From the NCBI RefSeq assembly GCF_004365875.1, contig NZ_SODF01000003.1, forward strand, positions 1-64,000: 64,000 nt of DNA, written 5' to 3'. This stretch comes from Kribbella kalugense. Its GTDB lineage: Bacteria > Actinomycetota > Actinomycetes > Propionibacteriales > Kribbellaceae. The position numbers and the translations under genes were made by a program. How positions within the stretch are numbered: the first letter of the stretch is position 1; every line of letters starts with the position of its first letter. This document shows positions 57,140 to 64,000 of this stretch, one piece after another. The notes beneath the pieces are model-generated. The model worked only from the letters and a program-made list of their open reading frames with translations. It did no database searches and was not told the origin of the DNA.

Positions 57140-58368
57140 CTCAGAGCGCGCGTCTGCGAGTCGTACTCCCGGAACGGCCGGTTCCGCGCCAGCAGGATGA
57201 ACAGGCCGGTGATACAGACCGCCGCGCCACCGAGCAGCGCGATGGTCGGGCTGGTCAGCGACGCCGTCGTACCCGCGACGAAGTCACCGAGCCGCGGTCC
57301 ACCGGCCACGACCACGATGAACACCCCTTGCAGTCGCCCGCGCATCGCGTCCGGCGCCGCGGACTGCAGCACGGTGTTCCGGTACGCCGAACTGACCATG
57401 TCCGCCGCACCCGACATCGCGAGCAGAGCCACCCCGAGCCAGATGGTCCGGGACAATCCGAAAAGCCCGACGGCCGCGGCGTACGCCGTGATCGCGAGCA
57501 CGATCGCGACCCCTTGCCTACGGACCCGGGTCACCCAGCCGGAGAAGATCACCCCGATCAGCGCGCCGATCGCGGGCGAGGCCTGCAACAGACCGACCGT
57601 CCGTACGCCGCCACCGAAGAACGCGCCCGCCACCGCGGGGAACAACGCCCGCGGCTGCGCGAACACCATCGCGAGAATGTCGGCCAGGAACGTCGCCAGC
57701 AGCGCCGGCGCGGCCCGCAGGAACGTGAACCCCTCCAGCACCGACCGCAGCCCGGCCCGCCGGATCGCGCCGGTCGGCGGCACCGCCGGCAGCCGGAACA
57801 GCGCGTACAGCGCCGCGGTGAACGTGATCACGTCGACCAGGTACGCCGCCGCGAATCCGTGCCAGGCGATCACCGCCGCACCGAGCAGCGGTCCGGCGGT
57901 GAAGCCCAGGTTGAACGCGGCCTGGCTGAGCGTGTTCGCGGCCGGCAGTAACTCCGGCCGGATCAGCCGCGGGATGATCGCGGACCGCGCCGGGTTGTTC
58001 ACCGCGAAACAGGCCGACTGACACGCCACGACGGCGTACAGCACCCAGACCCGACCCCAGTCGAGGTGCGACTGCACCACCAGGACCATCGACAGCAGCC
58101 ACAGCCCGGTCGACGAGACCAGCGAGAGGGTACGTCGATCGATCGCGTCGGCCATCGCCCCGCCGTACAGCCCGAAGACGATCAGCGGGACCAGCGAGAA
58201 CAACCCGACCAGCCCGACCGCGAACGTCGAATGTGTGATCGCGTAGACCTGGATCGACACCGTCACCGCGGTCATCTGCTGGCCGAGCTGCGACACCGTC
58301 GACCCGATCCACAACCGCCGGAAATCGGCCGACTCGCGCAGCGGACGGATGTCGGTGAGCAGACGCAC
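57136..58368 (-). CDS. MFS transporter
   Basis: 410 aa, 12 hydrophobic segments. TMS1 region DFRRLWIGSTVSQLGQQM and motif A GGAMADAIDRRTLSL place it in the same DHA3-like exporter group as the gene at 23204. The DAMRGRLQGVFIVVVAGGP helix in the second half is typical. No regulator is attached. Exported compound unknown. Confidence 0.88.
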   Translation of the reverse strand: MRLLTDIRPLRESADFRRLWIGSTVSQLGQQMTAVTVSIQVYAITHSTFAVGLVGLFSLVPLIVFGLYGGAMADAIDRRTLSLVSSTGLWLLSMVLVVQSHLDWGRVWVLYAVVACQSACFAVNNPARSAIIPRLIRPELLPAANTLSQAAFNLGFTAGPLLGAAVIAWHGFAAAYLVDVITFTAALYALFRLPAVPPTGAIRRAGLRSVLEGFTFLRAAPALLATFLADILAMVFAQPRALFPAVAGAFFGGGVRTVGLLQASPAIGALIGVIFSGWVTRVRRQGVAIVLAITAYAAAVGLFGLSRTIWLGVALLAMSGAADMVSSAYRNTVLQSAAPDAMRGRLQGVFIVVVAGGPRLGDFVAGTTASLTSPTIALLGGAAVCITGLFILLARNRPFREYDSQTRALS

Positions 58369-58396
58369 GATGACAACTTATGCCACGTTGTAAATC

Positions 58397-59158
58397 TCAG
58401 ACTGTGGGGAACAGCTCATGGTCGAGTGGTTCGCCAACCGTAAGCCCGAGGCCGTCGGTGACCACGTGACCGACGCCGGTGTACGTCGCCTCCGCGTCGA
58501 AGTAGATGTTGACGTGCGCGATCCGCGGGTCGTCGGTGAGGTTCGGCGTCGCCGAGTGCGCGAGGTACGCGTTGTGGAAGGTGCAGTCGCCGGCCTGCAG
58601 CGGGATCGTCAGCCGCTCCTCCCAGCGCAGGTCGGGCGCGGCACGAAACATGTCGTCGCGGTCGGACAGGTCCTGGCTGCGCAGGTTCTGATGGTCCTGC
58701 GAGCCCGGGATGAACGTCATGCACCCCTTCTCGACCGGTACGTCGACCAGCGCGATCCAGGCCGACAGCGACGCCCGCGACCCGGCGTGCGGCCAGTACG
58801 GTGCGTCCTGGTGGAACTCGGTCGCGGCACCGTTGTGCGGCGGCTTGATCAGCAACTGGTCGTGCCAGATCCGCAGCGGTACTCCGGCCAGCGCGGTCGC
58901 CGCCGCGGCGAGCCGTGGGTCCAGGGTGAGCTCCCGCAGTACGTCGTTCTGCTGCCAGACGTTGACGTACTGGTTGAAGATCTTCGACTCCTTGTACAGG
59001 TCGTCGGCTCCCGCGGTCCACTCGGCCGCGGCGTCGCGGAACCGGGCCGCCTCGTCGCGGCTGATGATGTTCTTGATCCGGACCACGCCGTCATGACGGT
59101 AGGCCGAAATGGTCTCTTCGTCGAGCGTGACGGGTGCCGTAGGGTCGGTCGTGGTCAT
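58397..59158 (-). CDS. Phytanoyl-CoA dioxygenase (PhyH) family oxygenase
   Basis: 253 aa. This is an Fe(II)/2-oxoglutarate enzyme: the facial triad is His and Asp in EFHQDAPYWP and His in YLAHSATPN, with Arg in DDPRIAHVN for 2-oxoglutarate. ATG 59158 has GAGGAG 7 nt upstream. Divergent from an AraC regulator, which likely activates it. It hydroxylates an unknown small molecule. Confidence 0.92.
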   Translation of the reverse strand: MTTTDPTAPVTLDEETISAYRHDGVVRIKNIISRDEAARFRDAAAEWTAGADDLYKESKIFNQYVNVWQQNDVLRELTLDPRLAAAATALAGVPLRIWHDQLLIKPPHNGAATEFHQDAPYWPHAGSRASLSAWIALVDVPVEKGCMTFIPGSQDHQNLRSQDLSDRDDMFRAAPDLRWEERLTIPLQAGDCTFHNAYLAHSATPNLTDDPRIAHVNIYFDAEATYTGVGHVVTDGLGLTVGEPLDHELFPTV

Positions 59159-59197
59159 CGGCGTACTCCTCGGATTCCTGTGGTCTGGAAGGTGTTT

Positions 59198-59213
59198 CCA
59201 GCCTCCCGGCTGG
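59198..59213. promoter_or_regulatory. Inverted repeat between PhyH and AraC genes
   Basis: CCAGCC (59198-59203) and GGCTGG (59208-59213) flank TCCC in the 119-bp divergent promoter region; candidate AraC-regulator site. The AraC gene also has a GGAGG ribosome site inside a short ACCTCC-T-GGAGGT palindrome (59261-59273). Confidence 0.35.
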
Positions 59214-59277
59214 CCGGCTCCGGGGACAGGCAGTGGTTGACCAGGACTTGACCGATCTTGACCTCCTGGAGGTTCGG

Positions 59278-59916
59278 ATGCACAAGATGCTGAGCAGCGA
59301 GGTCTTCCCGGACCCGCGGTTGCCGGTCGCGGGCGAGCGGATCGAGGTCGTCGCCGACGTGGCGCCGCACAGTCACGCGTTCTTCGAGATCGCGGTCGTG
59401 GTCGCCGGGCGCGGTACGCACGTCTCGGCAGCCGGCGAGGTGGAGCTGCAGCCGGATTCGGTCGTGGTACTGCGACCTGGCGAGTGGCACGGGTACACCC
59501 GCTGCGAGGGCCTCGTGGTGCGGAACGCGTACCTCGGACCGGACGTGTTCGGACTGCTCTCCGGCGCACTCGTCCCAGGCGCGCGGGGTCCTGCTCATCC
59601 GGCAGTGCAGCACGCGATGCGGCTGCTCGAGTCCGACCTCGCCGAGCCCTGGACGCTCGAACGGCTGGCGGCGCTCGTCAACCTCGCGCCCGGCTACCTG
59701 ATTCGCCTCTTCGGCAAGTCGGTCGGCATGTCACCGATGGCGTACCTGAACCGGATCCGGGCCGAGCGGGCGGCTGGTCTGCTGATCGAGACCGAGCTCC
59801 CGATCGCGACCATCGGCGCGACGGTCGGCTGGCTCGACCCCAGCCACGCCACCCGCCGCTTCCGCTCGACCTTCGGCCTCAGCCCGTCGGAGTACCGCTC
59901 GACCTTCCGGCCCTAG
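59278..59916 (+). CDS. AraC-family regulator
   Basis: 212 aa. An N-terminal cupin-like sensor (residues 10-85, with HSHAFFEIAVVVAGRGTH and LRPGEWHGY) is followed by two AraC helix-turn-helix motifs (LERLAALVNLAPGYLIRLFG and IATIGATVGWLDPSHATRRFR). ATG 59278 follows GGAGG by 5 nt. Probable activator of the divergent PhyH oxygenase gene. Confidence 0.92.
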   Translation: MHKMLSSEVFPDPRLPVAGERIEVVADVAPHSHAFFEIAVVVAGRGTHVSAAGEVELQPDSVVVLRPGEWHGYTRCEGLVVRNAYLGPDVFGLLSGALVPGARGPAHPAVQHAMRLLESDLAEPWTLERLAALVNLAPGYLIRLFGKSVGMSPMAYLNRIRAERAAGLLIETELPIATIGATVGWLDPSHATRRFRSTFGLSPSEYRSTFRP

Positions 59917-59964
59917 CCCCGCCCAGTTAGCACCCGGTTTCGGGTCGTAAGCAAAGATGTGTTC

Positions 59965-60513
59965 ATGACCTCGTCGCTGCAAACGCCTGACCCGAATCCC
60001 GGTTGGCTGTCCGAGTTCGCGCTTGCCGAGACCCGGACCCGAGTCCCGATCCTGTACGTCGAGGCCGTCCCGGCCCGGGTCGACGCTCTGGGTCAGATCG
60101 AGCACATCGGAGTCCTGCTGCGGACCTCGGCCGCGACCGGCGAGATCATCCGCACGCTGGTCTCCGGCCGGGTCATGCACAACGAGTCGATCCGGGACGC
60201 GCTGCAGCGCAACATCGAGAAGGACCTCGGCCCGGCCGCGTTCCCCCGGCTGCCCGCGACGCTGGTTCCGGTCACGATCGCGGAGTACTTCCCGTTCCCC
60301 GGTATGACGCCGCTGCACGACCCGCGCCAGCACGCGGTCGCGCTCGTGTACGTCGTCCCGGTGACCGGCGAGTGCAACCCGCGGCAGGACGCCCTCGAGC
60401 TGACCTGGCTGACGCCGGAGGAGGCCCTCGCCCCGAGCCTCCTCAACGACCTCGAAGGCGGCCGCGGCCAGCTCCTCAAACAAGCCCTCGCCTGGTCCGG
60501 CGCCATCGTCTGA
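59965..60513 (+). CDS. NUDIX-type protein (DUF4916-like)
   Basis: 182 aa. The sequence follows the actinobacterial DUF4916 NUDIX-related family: PNPGWLSEFALAETRTRVPILYV, GRVMHNESIRDALQRNIEKDLG in the place of the NUDIX box (shortened here to GRVMHNES and LQRNIEKDLG), and ALELTWLTPEEAL near the end. The canonical GX5EX7REUXEEXGU residues are poorly kept, so hydrolase activity is doubtful. It is followed after 3 bp by the convergent SDR gene. Confidence 0.75.
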   Translation: MTSSLQTPDPNPGWLSEFALAETRTRVPILYVEAVPARVDALGQIEHIGVLLRTSAATGEIIRTLVSGRVMHNESIRDALQRNIEKDLGPAAFPRLPATLVPVTIAEYFPFPGMTPLHDPRQHAVALVYVVPVTGECNPRQDALELTWLTPEEALAPSLLNDLEGGRGQLLKQALAWSGAIV

Positions 60514-60516
60514 CGA

Positions 60517-61245
60517 TCACCAGGGCAGGCGGCCTTCCTCGGCGTACACGTGGCCGGTCGGGCCGTCGGCGTCCAGTGTGGCGAGCCCGACCGCGACCGC
60601 CGCACCTTGCGCGGGTGTGCGCGCGGCGCTCCACCCACCCATGTCGGTTGCGCAGTTGCCGGGATCCGCGCCGTTGACCAGGATGCCCGTGTCGCGCAGT
60701 TCGTTGGCGAGCATGACCGTGACCATGTTCACCGCCGCCTTCGACGCGTTGTAGCCCAGCGTCAGCACCGTCGACATCCGCGACTCCGGATCCCCGACCT
60801 GCTCGAACGACGCCAGCGAAGTCGACAGGTTCACGACCCGCGCCCGCTCCGCCTTCCGCAACAACGGCAGAAACGCCTGCGTGACCGCGACCAGCCCGAA
60901 CACATTGGTCTCGAACGCCGCCCGCAGTACCCCGTCCTGGATCCCCAACACCCCATCGTCCCCCTCGGGAATGATCGCGGCGTTGTTGATCAACACCTCG
61001 AGCTGGCCGTACGCCGCTTCGACCCGCCCGGCCGCCCCCCGTACAGACGCCGCGTCCGTCACCTCCAACTGGATGCCGACGGCATCGATGCCATCAGCAA
61101 CCAGCTCCTTCACCGCCACCTCACCACGCCCGACGTCCCGTGACCCGACCAGCACAGTGAACCCGGCCTGCCCGAGCTGCCGAGCGATCTCCTTGCCGAT
61201 GCCTTTGTTGGCGCCCGTGACGAGCGCGACCCTGTTCGTGTTCAT
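60517..61245 (-). CDS. Short-chain dehydrogenase/reductase
   Basis: 242 aa. The TGANKGIGKEIA cofactor motif at the N-terminus, the NNAAI motif near 90 and the active-site Tyr-Lys (TLGYNASKAAVN) are present. It resembles carbonyl-reductase-like SDRs. Divergent from the XRE/MmyB-type regulator at 61348, an arrangement in which the regulator usually represses the SDR. Confidence 0.92.
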   Translation of the reverse strand: MNTNRVALVTGANKGIGKEIARQLGQAGFTVLVGSRDVGRGEVAVKELVADGIDAVGIQLEVTDAASVRGAAGRVEAAYGQLEVLINNAAIIPEGDDGVLGIQDGVLRAAFETNVFGLVAVTQAFLPLLRKAERARVVNLSTSLASFEQVGDPESRMSTVLTLGYNASKAAVNMVTVMLANELRDTGILVNGADPGNCATDMGGWSAARTPAQGAAVAVGLATLDADGPTGHVYAEEGRLPW

Positions 61246-61248
61246 GCC

Positions 61249-61318
61249 GACCAGGCTCGCCCGATCCAGCGAAGCCAGGCAGAGTCGGCTGAGGCTGGGA
61301 TCGCCAGTCCCTGGTTAG
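61249..61318. promoter_or_regulatory. Long imperfect palindrome between SDR and XRE genes
   Basis: ACCAGG near 61249 and CCTGGT near 61310, plus CGATCCAGC and GCTGGGATCG inside, make an imperfect inverted repeat that fills the divergent gap. It is the likely binding site of the XRE/MmyB regulator. Confidence 0.4.
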
Positions 61319-61347
61319 ACCCGGAGCCGGGCTGCGATCCTAGGACC

Positions 61348-62184
61348 GTGGATCGGGACGGACTGGCGGAGTTCTTGCGGGTACGACGGGAGTCGTTGCA
61401 GCCGGCCGATGTCGGCCTGCCCGCCGGACTGCGCCGTCGCACACCCGGGCTGCGCCGCGAAGAGGTTGCGAGCCTCGCGACCATGTCAACCGACTACTAC
61501 ACCCGCCTCGAACAGGCCCGCGGCCCGCGCCCGTCCCGCCCAGTCCTTACCGGGCTGGCCCGAGCTCTGCGGTTGTCCGACGACGAGCGCGCTCACCTGT
61601 TCCGACTGGCCGGCGAGCAGCCCGGTCCCCCGCCCGGACCACCTGCCGACGTGCGGTCCGGCGTACTGCGGATGCTCGCGCGGCTCGACGTACCCGGGCT
61701 GGTCCTGGACGCGAAGTACGACGTACTCGCGTGGAACCCATTGGCCGCGGCGTTGATCACGGACTTCTCCGCCGTACCGCTGCGGGAGCGGAATCTGCTG
61801 CGCTTGCGGTTCCTGACCGATCGGCAGGCGCAGCTGTTCGGCGAGGAAGCGACCAGGGAGTTCGCGCGCGAGGTGGCGGCCGACCTGCGGGCGGCGACCA
61901 GCACGTACCCGGACGATCCAGAGATCGCCCGACTGGTGCGCGATCTGCTGGACGGCAGTCGGGAGTTCGCGGAGATCTGGGCGCGGCACGAGGTCGCGCG
62001 GCAGCAGTCGCTGTGCCAGACGGTCTTCCATCCGCAGGTCGGGCGGATCGACGTGGTGTGCGAGGTACTCGTGGTCCCGGAGCGGGATCAGCGGGTGGTG
62101 CTCTACACCACCGAGCCCGGATCGGAGTCCGACCAGGCGATCCGGCTGCTGGACGTGATCGGCACCCAGCAGTTGACAACCTGA
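61348..62184 (+). CDS. XRE-family regulator with MmyB-like ligand domain
   Basis: 278 aa. N-terminal helix-turn-helix: LAEFLRVRRESL, TPGLRREEVASLATMSTDYYTRLEQ, then PVLTGLARAL. The C-terminal MmyB-type domain contains VLDAKYDVLAWNPLAAAL and the RNLLRLRF helix. Such regulators bind fatty acids or similar ligands and commonly control a neighbouring SDR gene. It starts at GTG 61348. Confidence 0.93.
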   Translation: MDRDGLAEFLRVRRESLQPADVGLPAGLRRRTPGLRREEVASLATMSTDYYTRLEQARGPRPSRPVLTGLARALRLSDDERAHLFRLAGEQPGPPPGPPADVRSGVLRMLARLDVPGLVLDAKYDVLAWNPLAAALITDFSAVPLRERNLLRLRFLTDRQAQLFGEEATREFAREVAADLRAATSTYPDDPEIARLVRDLLDGSREFAEIWARHEVARQQSLCQTVFHPQVGRIDVVCEVLVVPERDQRVVLYTTEPGSESDQAIRLLDVIGTQQLTT

Positions 62185-62236
62185 GCCCAGTCAAGCGACT
62201 GTTTGATCCGTTGGTTTCCGACGGAAGGCTTAGCTG

Positions 62237-62995
62237 ATGCGTAAGTTACTTACTGCTCTGGTCGTGCTCGGTCTGCTCGTCGTGCCCCTCCGGGCCGCCG
62301 ACGCCACCGAGGTGGCCGCGCCCGGCAAACTGGTGTTCGCGGACGAGTTCGACGGTACGGCGATCGACCGGACGAAGTGGGCGATCCACTCGAACGCGGA
62401 ATCCGACGACTGCCTCGGCAACAAGGGCAACCAGCAGCTCGAGTGGCACACGTGGGACGCGCTATCGGTGAGCGACGGACTGCTGACGATGACGGCGCGG
62501 AAGAACAACCCGGCGCCGGGCTACGACTGGTCCGGCGCGCTGATCACGACCGGTCAGGCCTGCGGTCATGAGCCGTCGCAGTCGTTCGCCGTACAACCCG
62601 GTGACTACATCGAGACCCGGCTGAAACTCCCGTCGGACAAGGGTTTCTGGCCGTCGACCTGGACCTGGAACGGCAACGGTTCCAACGAACAGGACACCTA
62701 CGAGTTCTACAGCGACAACCATCAGGCGCTCTACCTGACCAACCACCAGTCGGGCGGCGGCAGCTGCCCCTACGAGTCCCCCACCGATCTCACCACCGCT
62801 TGGCACACCATCGCCGAACAGGTCGGACCGGACCAGACTGTTTGGTACCTCGACGGCAAGGAGGTCTGCCGCCAGGGCGCGTACACCGGGACCGGCGACG
62901 CGCTGATCCTGGACCTGTTCGTGTACGGGAAGATCCCGCCGACGGTCAGCACCGGATCGATGCAGATCGACTACGTCCGGGTCTATCGCCCGTAA
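62237..62995 (+). CDS. Secreted GH16 beta-glucanase-like glycosidase
   Basis: 252 aa. A signal peptide (residues 1-23) precedes a single GH16 jelly-roll. The catalytic segment reads NEQDTYEFYSD, keeping the two Glu and the Asp of the ExDxxE motif though its spacer residues differ from the common EIDIFE. LVFADEFDGTAIDRTKW at the start and VWYLDGKEV near the end are usual for the family. Probably cuts beta-1,3/1,4-glucan or agar-like polymers; the unusual motif makes the specificity unsure. Neighbour of a beta-helix glycan hydrolase. Confidence 0.88.
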   Translation: MRKLLTALVVLGLLVVPLRAADATEVAAPGKLVFADEFDGTAIDRTKWAIHSNAESDDCLGNKGNQQLEWHTWDALSVSDGLLTMTARKNNPAPGYDWSGALITTGQACGHEPSQSFAVQPGDYIETRLKLPSDKGFWPSTWTWNGNGSNEQDTYEFYSDNHQALYLTNHQSGGGSCPYESPTDLTTAWHTIAEQVGPDQTVWYLDGKEVCRQGAYTGTGDALILDLFVYGKIPPTVSTGSMQIDYVRVYRP

Positions 62996-63000
62996 AAGCT

Positions 63001-63034
63001 GAGGCCCCGCACCTCGGGCGGAGTGCGGGGCCTC
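63001..63034. terminator. Bidirectional terminator
   Basis: GAGGCCCCGCAC (63001-63012) pairs with GTGCGGGGCCTC (63023-63034), 12 bp perfect, between the convergent GH16 and beta-helix genes. Confidence 0.85.
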
Positions 63035-63075
63035 GGGGAACACACCGGGCGGGGCTGGATGCCCGGTGCGGGTGG

Positions 63076-64000
63076 CTACTGCCCGGTGAACGTGAAGCTC
63101 GAGCCGGGTTCCTTGAGGATGTCGCCGTCGCGGGAGTTCGTGATGGTGACGTTGGAGAGCGTTGCGCTGCCGCGCGCTCCGCCCATGGCGAGGATTCCGG
63201 AGCCGTTGTTGGACTTGTCGATGTGAATGTTGGTGAGGGCAACGTTCGGCATCTCACCGCCGCCGGTCTTGAACTGGATCCCGTCGTACGTCGAGTCGTA
63301 GATGTCGGTGTCGCGGATCGTGACGCCGGTGATCGGAAGGTTCGACGGGAAGAGCGTGATCGCGCCGAACTCCTGCGCCTCGCCCCAGAACACCCCGCCG
63401 CACCGGTAGAGCGCGTTGTTCGCGATCGTCGTCGTACCCGTGAACGGCAGCGGGTCGTGGTCGGTCGCGAGCATGATGCCCGGGTAGTTCATCGTGTCGT
63501 AGATCAGGTTGTTCTCGATCTTGTTGCCGTAGCCCCCGTAGATCGCGATCCCATTGGCGCGCCAAGGCAACTGAACGGTGTTGTTGGTGAACGAGTTGTC
63601 GTGGCCGATGTCGACGGACTGGTCCTTCACGTACTTGCTCGCCCAGACAGCCATCGAGTCGTCGCCGGTCGTACGAAAGGACGAGTTGAAGACCTTCGAG
63701 TTGCGGGCTCCGTTGGTGAGGTTGATGCCGTCGGCATACGTGTCCCGGATCCGCATCCCGCTGAACTCGAGCCCGTCGGCCGGGCCCCACAGATCCGGGA
63801 TGTTGTCGTAGTCGCGACCGACCCAGACACCGACGTTCGAATGTTCGATCCAGACGTTGCTGATCTTGGTCCCGGTGCCGAACCGGCCGTTCAGCGCGAC
63901 ACCGCCCTCGGCGTTGCCGTCGCCGCCACGGATCCGGCCGGAGCCGAAGATCGCGATGTCCGAGATCTGCACGTTCTTGTCGATGTCGAAGCCGAAGTTG
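63076..64000 (-). CDS. Right-handed beta-helix glycan hydrolase, GH87-like (5' end beyond window)
   Basis: Partial: the C-terminal 308 residues are seen and the frame stays open to the window end. Successive short strands with N-rich turns (NGARNSKVFNSSF, GNKIENNLIYD, ITGVTIRDTDIYDS) mark a right-handed parallel beta-helix. GADGIN-like YADGINLTNG and TTGDDSMAVWA carry paired Asp residues in the places used by GH87 alpha-1,3-glucanases. A GH87 call is likely but the N-terminal half is needed to confirm it. With the GH16 gene it suggests glucan degradation. Confidence 0.75.
   Translation of the reverse strand, partial: NFGFDIDKNVQISDIAIFGSGRIRGGDGNAEGGVALNGRFGTGTKISNVWIEHSNVGVWVGRDYDNIPDLWGPADGLEFSGMRIRDTYADGINLTNGARNSKVFNSSFRTTGDDSMAVWASKYVKDQSVDIGHDNSFTNNTVQLPWRANGIAIYGGYGNKIENNLIYDTMNYPGIMLATDHDPLPFTGTTTIANNALYRCGGVFWGEAQEFGAITLFPSNLPITGVTIRDTDIYDSTYDGIQFKTGGGEMPNVALTNIHIDKSNNGSGILAMGGARGSATLSNVTITNSRDGDILKEPGSSFTFTGQ

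Noticed and set aside
1..64000. tRNA, rRNA, CRISPR arrays, insertion sequences or prophage
   Set aside because: I looked for T-loop motifs, regular spacers, transposase DDE patterns and integrase motifs and saw none. The palindromes found have no repeats-and-spacers structure.

Overview
The window is a 64 kb piece of a high-GC actinobacterial chromosome. Codons are strongly biased to G/C at the third position, GTG starts are common, and genes often overlap by 4 bp (ATGA). The conserved order pncB - clpS - DUF2017 - mec - cysO - cysM - murI - MBL protein - rph - rdgB matches the mycobacterial Rv1330c-Rv1341 block. Together with the many secreted glycosidases, TetR/MFS pairs and two-component systems this suggests a soil actinomycete of the Propionibacteriales, most likely Kribbella or a close relative. 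The genus is inferred. No rRNA, tRNA, CRISPR array, transposase, integrase or phage gene was recognised.

Layout. 0.2-3.1 kb: a short PEP-synthase/rifampin-phosphotransferase-like enzyme diverging from two coupled small DNA-binding-type proteins, then an ASCH-like protein. 3.1-4.5 kb: rdgB and rph. 4.5-12.2 kb: accessory genes (SGNH esterase, Gfo/Idh dehydrogenase, a structured RNA before a SAM hydrolase, two TetR systems, two alpha/beta hydrolases) that split rph-rdgB from their usual partners. 12.2-19.5 kb: MBL protein, murI, the CysO/CysM/Mec cysteine system, aldo-keto reductase, DUF2017, clpS, pncB. 19.5-31.6 kb: MarR, alditol oxidase, YdcF, TauE, MFS, a NarL/DesK pair, a secreted TAP-type peptidase, a beta-propeller protein, an ECF41-type sigma factor with an FAD oxidoreductase. 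31.6-40.9 kb: SDR, nicotinamidase, a GntR/creatininase/esterase/AbgT cluster, a CpdB-like nucleotidase, a polysaccharide deacetylase and a PH-like membrane protein. 41.0-44.4 kb: homogentisate catabolism. 44.8-49.0 kb: a GH101 mucin-type glycosidase and a small secreted protein. 49.1-51.7 kb: lipoprotein - response regulator - histidine kinase. 51.8-57.1 kb: FAD-linked oxidase, small secreted protein, hpd, Lrp and IclR regulators. 57.1-64 kb: MFS, PhyH dioxygenase/AraC, NUDIX, SDR/XRE, GH16, and a beta-helix (GH87-like) enzyme cut by the window end.

How genes work together. Hpd (53.9 kb), HmgA (41.1 kb) and Fah (43.2 kb) would take tyrosine to fumarate and acetoacetate. The usual glutathione-dependent maleylacetoacetate isomerase is absent, and an uncharacterised protein is translationally coupled to Fah in its place. 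A 16-bp motif recurs at the hmgA promoter, at the IclR gene start and upstream of a small secreted protein, which suggests an IclR regulon. The most unusual sequence feature is a pair of related 21-bp stem hairpins (19.5 and 39.3 kb) that bury both the ribosome binding site and the start codon of two unrelated genes and differ by compensatory base changes. Other non-coding structures are a pseudoknot-capable RNA plus terminator before the SAM hydrolase gene and a 163-bp near-perfect giant palindrome behind hmgA.
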